This document shows positions 57,465 to 64,000 of a DNA stretch of 64,000 nucleotides, in pieces (the first letter of the stretch is position 1; each line of letters starts with the position of its first letter). The stretch is from Lacinutrix sp. Bg11-31 (GTDB taxonomy: Bacteria; Bacteroidota; Bacteroidia; Flavobacteriales; Flavobacteriaceae), in contig NZ_CP025118.1 of the NCBI RefSeq assembly GCF_002831665.1, forward strand, positions 3,224,001 to 3,288,000, given 5' to 3'. A model generated the notes under the pieces. It was not told the DNA's origin. It saw only the letters and a program-made list of their open reading frames with translations, and searched no databases. The position numbers and the translations under genes were made by a program.

Positions 57465-58187
57465 ATGGAAACAAAGAAAAACCCTAAAGCAAACGTAGGC
57501 AGAAACAGCTCTCTCTATTTTGCGGTTGGTATGTTGTTAATGTTAGGTTTAACATATACGGCTATCAATTACAAAACATACGACGAGCGTGTTGTAGATA
57601 ATAGGTCTATTGATGTTGATGACGAATTGGATGAAGAAATTCCAATTACAAATCAAGCACCACCACCACCACCACCACCACCACCACCACCACCAGCGCC
57701 AGAAGTTATTGATGTTGTTGAAGATGAAGCGGAAATAGAGGAAACGGTTATCGAATCTACAGAAACAACTCAAGAAGAAGAAATTGTTGAAGTTGAAGAT
57801 GTTGAAGTAGAAGAGATAGAAGAAGATGTAGAAGTTTCTTTCGCAGTAATCGAAAGTGTACCTGTATATCCTGGTTGTGAAAAAGGAAACAACGATCAGA
57901 AACGTAAATGTATGTCTGATGCAATTAACAAAATAGTTTCAAGAAAATTCGATTTAGACTTAGGTCAAGAATTGGGTTTAAGTGGTAAACAACGTATTTA
58001 TGCTCGTTTTACTATAGACAAAGCAGGAAACATTGTTAACGTTAAAACACGTGGTCCACATCCTGGATTAGAAAAAGAAGCTAGAAGAGTTGTTGGTTTA
58101 ATACCAAAAATGAAACCTGGTAAGCAAAGAGGAAAGCCTGTGAAAGTAACTTTCGATTTGCCAATAACATTTAATGTACAAGACTAA
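57465..58187 (+). CDS. energy transducer TonB
   Basis: A 240-residue TonB. One transmembrane helix (about 16-37) is followed by a periplasmic linker with twelve consecutive prolines, all coded by CCA (57660-57695), then a Glu/Val-rich stretch, then the TonB C-terminal domain (about 150-240, VPVYPGCEKG, GKQRIYARFTIDKAGNI). Two cysteines (PGCEKG and RKCMSD) may form a disulfide. It transmits proton-motive force from ExbB/ExbD to outer-membrane receptors. A paralogue follows at 58306. Confidence 0.93.
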   Translation: METKKNPKANVGRNSSLYFAVGMLLMLGLTYTAINYKTYDERVVDNRSIDVDDELDEEIPITNQAPPPPPPPPPPPPAPEVIDVVEDEAEIEETVIESTETTQEEEIVEVEDVEVEEIEEDVEVSFAVIESVPVYPGCEKGNNDQKRKCMSDAINKIVSRKFDLDLGQELGLSGKQRIYARFTIDKAGNIVNVKTRGPHPGLEKEARRVVGLIPKMKPGKQRGKPVKVTFDLPITFNVQD

Positions 58188-58213
58188 TTAATTAGTTTAA
58201 AAGCACATAAATT

Positions 58214-58246
58214 AAAAACCCGATACAAACTTTGTATCGGGTTTTT
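58214..58246 (+). terminator. terminator after the first TonB gene
   Basis: The inverted repeat AAAAACCCGATACAAA / TTTGTATCGGGTTTTT begins 27 bases after the stop codon and ends in a T run. Confidence 0.85.
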
Positions 58247-58305
58247 TGGTTTTGGTATGCTTATTGTTATTTCTTCATAATATTAACATGTAAACTTTAA
58301 TAATT

Positions 58306-59103
58306 ATGAACAATTCAAAGAAAAGTCACGATCTCGTTCGTCAAAACGAGATTAACGTGCAGAAATCGCAAAAACATGATGTAAATTTACAAAAAAACTC
58401 AACGCTGTACTTTCAGGTTGGATTAATTTTGTGCTTGTTGGCAAGTTATGGTGCTTTAGAGATGTCTTTTGAGGGATCTAAGGAGTTAGTCTATGTAACT
58501 CATGAAAAGGATGATTCCATCTATGAGGTTGATCCTAAAATTTACAAAATTGTAAAAGAAGTTAAGCACGTACCTAAAGAGGAAATAGTTAAGCCTAAGC
58601 CTAAAAATCCTGATTTTAAAATTGTAGACGATTTAGAAGAAATTAAGAAAGTGGAAGCTAAACTTGTTGATGTTGTTGTTCCTCCAAATAAAAAGCCTGT
58701 TCTTTCTACAGATGATCCAAGTTTGGTTATTGAAGATATTGAACCAATAATAAATATTATGGCTGTACAACAAGTGCCAATTTTCCCTGGTTGTGAGAAA
58801 GAAACAAACAATGAAGGTAGAAGGAAATGTTTGTCTGAAAAATTATCAAAACTAGTACAGAGAAAATTTGATACAGATGTAGCAACTGATTTAGGTATAA
58901 CTGGAAAACAGAAAATTTATGTTTCTTTTAAAATCAATAAACTTGGAGAGGTTGAAATTATTGAAACGAAAGCTAAACATACAGCGTTAGAAAAAGAAGC
59001 CAATAGAGTGGTTGGTAAGATTCCAACAATGCAGCCAGGAAAAAATAATAATAAGCCAGTTGTGGTGTCGTATATGCTTCCAATTAATTTCAATATTCAA
59101 TAA
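58306..59103 (+). CDS. second energy transducer TonB
   Basis: A 265-residue TonB paralogue. A 35-residue polar N-terminus precedes the transmembrane helix (about 36-58). The linker is Lys/Pro/Val-rich without the poly-proline run. The C-terminal domain (about 165-265) repeats the features of the previous gene: PIFPGCEKE, RRKCLSE, GKQKIYVSFKINKLGE, so the two arose by duplication. It has its own terminator hairpin. Confidence 0.93.
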   Translation: MNNSKKSHDLVRQNEINVQKSQKHDVNLQKNSTLYFQVGLILCLLASYGALEMSFEGSKELVYVTHEKDDSIYEVDPKIYKIVKEVKHVPKEEIVKPKPKNPDFKIVDDLEEIKKVEAKLVDVVVPPNKKPVLSTDDPSLVIEDIEPIINIMAVQQVPIFPGCEKETNNEGRRKCLSEKLSKLVQRKFDTDVATDLGITGKQKIYVSFKINKLGEVEIIETKAKHTALEKEANRVVGKIPTMQPGKNNNKPVVVSYMLPINFNIQ

Positions 59104-59125
59104 ATAGAATAGTATTTCAATTATT

Positions 59126-59160
59126 AAAAACCGTTATTACCTTTGGTAGTAACGGTTTTT
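59126..59160 (+). terminator. terminator after the second TonB gene
   Basis: The stem AAAAACCGTTATTAC / GTAGTAACGGTTTTT with one T-G wobble pair is followed by more T and A bases, 23 bases after the stop codon. Confidence 0.85.
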
Positions 59161-59319
59161 AATTTGCAATAAAATTTTTTAGAACTAGTTTTGATGTCTC
59201 ATTGGTTTCCAAATTGGAGAGTTATTCCTTTAAGATGGATTATAAATCAAGTATTAAAACTTCAGTATTAAAAAATTTAAAAATGTTATCTTTCGACGAA
59301 ATTAAATGTAAAATAGACC

Positions 59320-61431
59320 ATGAAGTTTTATGCTTTCATTTTAATACTATGTTTTCAGTCTTTAGCAATTGCTCAAGATAATAACGAAAAGCCTCCTGTT
59401 TTCGATTCTTGTAAAGAAGAACCAATTGCTAACATGCAAAAATGTTTCGATGCTAAAGTGTTCAATTTAATATTTGAAAACTTCAAAGTATCAGAGACCA
59501 TAAGCGAAGCTAATTACAAAGGAGAAGTTGTTATTTTATTCGAAGTAGATAAAGAGGGTTACTTTAGAACCATGTATGTGGATGCTGTTTATCCAGAGTT
59601 AAAAGCCGAAGTTATTCGTGTTATTAAAGAATTCCCAAAAGTAGACCCAGCAACTTATAATAGTAATCCAACGTACAAGCAATACTCAATAGTATTAAAA
59701 ATCCCATTAGAAGACCAAACAATTGTTGCTCAGGATTTAGCACTTCAAAATAAAAAACAAATAGAACAAGAGCTAAGTGCTTTAGAATTAGCTGCTAAAA
59801 ATGAGCTTGATAGAGTAAATGCAGATTATATAAAATACGATAATAGCGAATATTCAAGTCAGTTAAATATTCCGTTTTCGCATGAAAATTATTCTAAGTT
59901 TGATCGTGCAACAAATTTAATAGGCACAAATAGCCATACAGCCTCAAAACCATTTATTTATGAAGAGGTTTCTGCTTATCATGATTTTAATGCTGAAAAT
60001 GAAGCTTTAAAAAAAGAAACTCAAACTTGGGCAGGAAAGAAATTATGGAATGAGCACTTGGTACAACTACAAGGTTCAGACTATTGGTTTACTGTAGATC
60101 CAATTTTTGATTTACAAGTAGGAAAAGATACTGATGCAGATTTTAGTTCTACTTTCAATAATACAAGAGGCGTTTTTATACAAGGAGGATTAGGTGCGAC
60201 ATTTAATTTCTCGGCTTCGGTTTACGAAAACCAAGGTCGTTTTGCACAGTATTTTAATGACTATGCAGATAGTATTAAATCGGAAGGTGGAGATCCTGCC
60301 ATTATTCCTGGTCGTGGTATTGCTAAGCGCTTTAAAGAGGATGCTTATGATTATCCTGTGGCAGAAGCGTATCTGTCTTACACACCAGCAAAATTTATTA
60401 ATGTCCAATTTGGACATGGAAAGAATTTTATTGGTGATGGCTATCGTTCATTGTTGCAAAGTGATGCAGCAAGCCCGTATCCTTATTTAAAATTGAATAC
60501 TAAGTTTTGGAAAATAAAATATACAAACACATACACGTGGTTAAAAGATGTAAGAGCAGAAGTTACCGAAGATGGAGCCTTTTTAACTAAATACATTGCT
60601 AACCACTATTTAAGTTGGAATGTAAACAAGCGTTTAAATTTAGGATTGTTCGAATCTGTAATATGGGCAAATACAAACGATAGAGGTTTCGATATTAATT
60701 ATTTGAATCCTGTTATTTTCTATCGCGCTATCGAGTTTGAAACCGGACAAGATGCAGGAAATGCTATTGTTGGAGCTTCTGCAAAATATAAGATTAACGA
60801 TAATTTTAATATGTATTCTCAATTTGTTTTAGATGAATTTTCATTAGGTGACGCTAAAGGAGGAGAAGGTAGTTGGAAAAATAAATTTGGATTACAATTA
60901 GGTGTAAAGTATTACAATGCTTTTAAAGTGAAAGATTTAATGCTTCAAGCGGAATATAACGCAGTACGACCTTATACCTATTCGCATAATACAATAACAC
61001 TAAACTATGCGCATAATAACCAGCCAATGGCACACCTTTGGGGAGCAAACTTTAGAGAGTTAGTATTGATAGGCCGTTATAGAAAAGGCAGATTGTTTGG
61101 AGAAGCTAAACTAATAACAGGAATTCGCGGTTTTGATATTAATAATGGTACAGATAATTTTAATTATGGAGGTAATATTTTTAGAGATGAAGTAGATAGA
61201 CCTTTCGATTCTGGAGTAAAAATTGGGCAAGGCATACAAACAACTACTATTAATGCAAGCTTACAAGCAGGCTTTCTTCTAAATCCTGCATCAAATTTAA
61301 AATTGTTTACTAATGTGAGCTATCGTAATTTTAATCCTGATGCTATTGGTGAGGCGGAACTAAGAAGCAGTTCTGTTTGGTTTAATATTGGATTGAGAAC
61401 AGATTTGTTTAATTGGTATTATGATTTGTAG
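59320..61431 (+). CDS. remB: RemB-like gliding motility protein (capsule-assembly Wzi-like barrel)
   Basis: A 703-residue exported protein (signal peptide ending near AIAQD). Residues about 22-135 resemble the TonB C-terminal module of the two preceding genes: PVFDSCKEE, MQKCFDAK, GEVVILFEVDKEGYF and a final KIPLE strand. The rest has beta-barrel character with the capsule assembly Wzi-type segment FGHGKNFIGDGYRSLL (about 367-382). In F. johnsoniae, RemB has been reported as a partly redundant gliding factor, encoded a few genes after sprA, which fits the present location. The symbol rests on this synteny and on memory of the family; biochemical function is unknown. Confidence 0.75.
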   Translation: MKFYAFILILCFQSLAIAQDNNEKPPVFDSCKEEPIANMQKCFDAKVFNLIFENFKVSETISEANYKGEVVILFEVDKEGYFRTMYVDAVYPELKAEVIRVIKEFPKVDPATYNSNPTYKQYSIVLKIPLEDQTIVAQDLALQNKKQIEQELSALELAAKNELDRVNADYIKYDNSEYSSQLNIPFSHENYSKFDRATNLIGTNSHTASKPFIYEEVSAYHDFNAENEALKKETQTWAGKKLWNEHLVQLQGSDYWFTVDPIFDLQVGKDTDADFSSTFNNTRGVFIQGGLGATFNFSASVYENQGRFAQYFNDYADSIKSEGGDPAIIPGRGIAKRFKEDAYDYPVAEAYLSYTPAKFINVQFGHGKNFIGDGYRSLLQSDAASPYPYLKLNTKFWKIKYTNTYTWLKDVRAEVTEDGAFLTKYIANHYLSWNVNKRLNLGLFESVIWANTNDRGFDINYLNPVIFYRAIEFETGQDAGNAIVGASAKYKINDNFNMYSQFVLDEFSLGDAKGGEGSWKNKFGLQLGVKYYNAFKVKDLMLQAEYNAVRPYTYSHNTITLNYAHNNQPMAHLWGANFRELVLIGRYRKGRLFGEAKLITGIRGFDINNGTDNFNYGGNIFRDEVDRPFDSGVKIGQGIQTTTINASLQAGFLLNPASNLKLFTNVSYRNFNPDAIGEAELRSSSVWFNIGLRTDLFNWYYDL

Positions 61432-61603
61432 GGTTTAAAGAAACACAGTTCTTATTGAATAAGCATAAAACAGGAAATGAATGATAACTATTCGATATTT
61501 GTATATCTCTAGTTTTGTAAGTGATTTTAACAATAGATTTTTTTAAGTATAAACTAACCTTAAAATCCTCACTCTTTTCTTTTATAAATCTACTTTTACA
61601 ACG

Positions 61604-61611
61604 TATCTTTG
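61604..61611 (+). promoter_or_regulatory. -7 promoter element of cyoE-coxC
   Basis: TATCTTTG matches TAnnTTTG and lies 48 bases before the cyoE TTG start. No clear -33 TTG. Confidence 0.5.
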
Positions 61612-61659
61612 CCTAAAATTTTTAAGTGCTTACTATAGCATTAAAAACAAAGCAATACA

Positions 61660-62550
61660 TTGAGTACTACAACTATCATAGCAAAACCTTCATTAATTTC
61701 AGATTTTAAAGAAATCACGAAAATGCGTTTAGCATTAAGTGTCGTGTTTTCTTCTGTTGCTGGTTATTTGCTTGGTGTTGAAGAGGTTAATTACACAACA
61801 CTTTTTTTATTAGCTTTAGGTGGTTATTTTATGGTTGGAGCTTCAAACGCTTACAACCAAATTATAGAAAAAGATTTAGATGTTTTAATGGACAGGACTA
61901 AAAATCGTCCTATTCCAGCTGGTCGCATGACTGTGCGCACTGCCTTTATAATAGCAACCGTTTTTACCGTTTTTGGTATTGGTATTCTATATTATATTAA
62001 TCCGCAAACAGCAATGTTTGGTGCTATTTCTATCTTTTTATATACTTGTGCATACACACCATTAAAAACAAAAACACCTTTGGCTGTATTTGTTGGTGCT
62101 ATTCCAGGAGCAATACCTTTTATGTTAGGTTGGGTAGCAGCTACTAACGAGTTTGGTATTGAGCCAGGAACCTTATTTGCATTACAATTTTTCTGGCAAT
62201 TTCCTCACTTTTGGGCAATTGGATGGTTTTTATTTAACGATTATAAAAAAGGAGGCTTCTTCATGTTGCCAACTAAAAAACAGGATAAAGGCACAGCTGT
62301 ACAAATAATTATGTATACTATTTGGACCATTATAATTTCAATTATTCCGGTTTTTGGAGTAACAGGAAAGCTAGAGCTATCTTATGTTGCTGCAACAATT
62401 GTTTTTGGTTTAGGTCTGTTTATGCTGTATTACGCGATTCAGCTATTCAAAAAAATGACAGAAAAAGCTGCGAAGCAACTTATGTTAGCTAGTGTTTCAT
62501 ACATCACATTAGTACAAATTATTTACGTAGTAGATAAGTTTATTAGATAA
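61660..62550 (+). CDS. cyoE: protohaem IX farnesyltransferase (haem O synthase)
   Basis: A 296-residue UbiA-family membrane enzyme with about nine transmembrane segments. The prenyl-diphosphate binding motif NAYNQIIEKDLDVLMDRT (about 67-84) and the second DYKKGGFFMLP motif (about 196-206) are present. It makes haem O from haem B for the haem-copper oxidase; the haem A synthase is not in this window. The start codon is TTG; the next in-frame Met (residue 22) would remove residues before the first helix. Subunit III genes follow after 2 bases. Confidence 0.93.
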   Translation: MSTTTIIAKPSLISDFKEITKMRLALSVVFSSVAGYLLGVEEVNYTTLFLLALGGYFMVGASNAYNQIIEKDLDVLMDRTKNRPIPAGRMTVRTAFIIATVFTVFGIGILYYINPQTAMFGAISIFLYTCAYTPLKTKTPLAVFVGAIPGAIPFMLGWVAATNEFGIEPGTLFALQFFWQFPHFWAIGWFLFNDYKKGGFFMLPTKKQDKGTAVQIIMYTIWTIIISIIPVFGVTGKLELSYVAATIVFGLGLFMLYYAIQLFKKMTEKAAKQLMLASVSYITLVQIIYVVDKFIR

Positions 62551-62552
62551 TT

Positions 62553-63134
62553 ATGGATTTAACTCAAGGAACCCTAAAAGAAAAGAAAGAACGTGCTAAA
62601 AAAATGATGCTTTGGTTTGGCCTTATTGCATTGTTTATGTCGTTTGCAGGTTTAACAAGTGCAGTAATAATTAGTCGTACACGTCCAGATTGGTCTAAAG
62701 CCTTAGATTTACCGCAAGTGTTTTTAGTGAGTGTTTTTGTAATAATAGCAAGTAGTATTGCTTATGTTTTTGCGCAACGGGCTTTAACAAACAACAATAG
62801 ACAATTAACAACTATTTTATTATTAACTACTTTTGTATTAGGAGTGTTGTTTATTGTACTTCAATTTCAGGGCTTTAGAGCGCTTATAGAAGCTGGTTAT
62901 TATTTTACAGGAGAAACTAGTGATCCTAAAGCATCATTTATATTTTTAATTGCTTTTTTTCACATACTACACGTAGCTGTTGGACTAATTTGCTTGCTGG
63001 TCGTAATTTATAATCATTTTAAACAAAAGTATACGGCAGATAATATGTTAGGTATGGAATTAGCCGGAACATTCTGGCACTTTATTGATATACTGTGGGT
63101 ATTCTTGTATTTACTAATGTATTTTGTAGGTTAG
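62553..63134 (+). CDS. cytochrome c oxidase subunit III (short form)
   Basis: A 193-residue haem-copper oxidase subunit III with five hydrophobic segments. The ending HFIDILWVFLYLLMYFVG with FWHF is the family signature. It begins 2 bases after cyoE and is likely translated with it. It has no long polar insert, unlike the next gene, which is a paralogue. It supports subunits I and II encoded at 38577-41467. Confidence 0.9.
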   Translation: MDLTQGTLKEKKERAKKMMLWFGLIALFMSFAGLTSAVIISRTRPDWSKALDLPQVFLVSVFVIIASSIAYVFAQRALTNNNRQLTTILLLTTFVLGVLFIVLQFQGFRALIEAGYYFTGETSDPKASFIFLIAFFHILHVAVGLICLLVVIYNHFKQKYTADNMLGMELAGTFWHFIDILWVFLYLLMYFVG

Positions 63135-63235
63135 ATTTATACAATATAAGGGTAGACAAGAAACAGAATTTACTAATCAGACAAAACAAGGCTCAAAAAT
63201 TACAGTTTAACATTTCTTTAGTAGAAGAAAATGAT

Positions 63236-63243
63236 TATTTTTG
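63236..63243 (+). promoter_or_regulatory. -7 promoter element before the second subunit III gene
   Basis: TATTTTTG matches TAnnTTTG and lies 31 bases before the ATG at 63275. The 140-base gap after the first subunit III gene makes a separate promoter plausible. Confidence 0.45.
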
Positions 63244-63274
63244 TGCAATATTTTAAATTAACGAACTCAACTAT

Positions 63275-64000
63275 ATGAATACTACAGTTGCAACTACTGG
63301 AACAGAAGGTAAAACTTGGGGAGGCGGAAATGCTCCATTAAAAGCCAGTTATGGTAAAATGATGATGTGGTTTTTTATCGTTTCCGATGCCTTAACATTC
63401 TCAGCATTTTTAGCTGCTTATGGTTTTTCTAGATTCAAATTTATTGATTCTTGGCCAATTGCAGACGAAGTTTTTACTCACGTACCTTTCTTTCATGGTA
63501 ATTATCCAATGATTTATGTTGCGTTCATGACCTTTGTACTTATTATGTCTTCGGTAACTATGGTATTAGCCGTAGATGCTGGACATCACATGAATCAGAA
63601 AAAAGTAACATGGTATATGTTCTTAACTGTTATTGGTGGTGTGATTTTTGTTGGTTCTCAAGCTTGGGAATGGAATACATTTATTAAAGGAGAATATGGA
63701 GCTGTACAAACTAAAGGTGGTAACATCTTACAATTTGGTGAGTATAAAACTGTAGACGGTGAGCAAAAATTTGAACGTGTAGCTATTGCAGACTTTGCAA
63801 AAGTAGTACATGGTGATAGAGCACAACACGAAAGCAAAAAAGGGTTATGGTTTGTAAGTGAAGGTTCACTACCAGAATATTCTGTAGACGAAGTTTACAA
63901 CGGTTTAGTTGCAAACGAAAATGTATTGATTAGAAACCAAATTATAAATGAGCACGGTCATAAAACAATACTTTCTCGTGAAGAGTCATTAAAGCAATTA
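63275..64000 (+). CDS. cytochrome c oxidase subunit III, long form (3' end outside the window)
   Basis: The first 242 codons are present; the frame is open at the right edge. Subunit III features are seen: MMMWFFIVSDALTFSAFLAAYGFSRF (about 29-54), a helix at about 75-95, and a helix with VGSQAWEWNTFI (about 128-139). A long polar insertion with residues such as EHGHKTILSREES follows, which is unlike the preceding short subunit III. Two different subunit III-type proteins in one operon are usual for Bacteroidota caa3/aa3 oxidases as far as I recall. Confidence 0.88.
   Translation, partial: MNTTVATTGTEGKTWGGGNAPLKASYGKMMMWFFIVSDALTFSAFLAAYGFSRFKFIDSWPIADEVFTHVPFFHGNYPMIYVAFMTFVLIMSSVTMVLAVDAGHHMNQKKVTWYMFLTVIGGVIFVGSQAWEWNTFIKGEYGAVQTKGGNILQFGEYKTVDGEQKFERVAIADFAKVVHGDRAQHESKKGLWFVSEGSLPEYSVDEVYNGLVANENVLIRNQIINEHGHKTILSREESLKQL

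Noticed and set aside
1-64000. Insertion sequence, prophage or integrative element
   Set aside because: No transposase, integrase, phage structural or conjugation gene was seen on either strand.

Overview
The window is AT-rich chromosomal DNA from a member of the Bacteroidota, most probably a gliding marine-type Flavobacteriaceae. The reasons are: the Type IX secretion translocon gene sprA followed by gcvH, a VanZ-like gene, TonB genes and a remB-like gene; an alternative complex III operon (actA-F) fused to cytochrome oxidase genes; TAnnTTTG promoter elements; weak or absent Shine-Dalgarno sequences; and several short palindromic repeats typical of that family. No phage, IS transposase, rRNA or CRISPR array was seen. 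One tRNA (Gln, anticodon TTG) is present.

Layout. Positions 1-5343 (minus strand) hold polA, a NUDIX hydrolase and the start of a large PLD/SF2 helicase; the last two look like an accessory module attached to polA. Positions 5.5-11.2 kb hold an isoaspartyl peptidase, cyanophycinase (cphB) and cyanophycin synthetase (cphA), a plausible nitrogen-reserve cycle. Between them lies a compact array of inverted and direct repeats with a small GIY-YIG endonuclease gene inside one palindrome (6491-7324). Positions 11.4-16.8 kb form an operon for N-glycan salvage: GH92 mannosidase, sugar permease and glycosylasparaginase. Positions 17-24.2 kb carry a membrane metallophosphoesterase, a thioredoxin-fold protein without CxxC, a polysaccharide deacetylase, a DUF2723 membrane protein, tRNA-Gln and a universal stress protein.

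Positions 24.5-29.1 kb are the rimP-nusA-infB operon, with an intrinsic-terminator-like hairpin in its leader. After a SPOR protein, 30.0-41.5 kb is the respiratory operon actABCDEF-coxBA: quinol oxidation by alternative complex III and delivery of electrons to an aa3-type oxidase. Its partners cyoE and two subunit-III genes lie separately at 61.7-64.0 kb. Positions 41.7-49.0 kb contain ruvB, queG, an outer-membrane beta-barrel receptor, maeB and ruvA. Positions 49.1-61.4 kb are the secretion/gliding region: sprA, gcvH, vanZ-like, two TonB energy transducers and a RemB-like protein whose N-terminus looks like a third copy of the TonB C-terminal module.

The strongest leads for something undescribed are the GIY-YIG gene in the loop of a palindromic repeat inside a tandem array (a REPIN/RAYT-like arrangement built on a different nuclease), the NUDIX plus PLD-helicase pair downstream of polA, the hairpin controlling rimP-nusA-infB, and a structured repeat element downstream of cphB.
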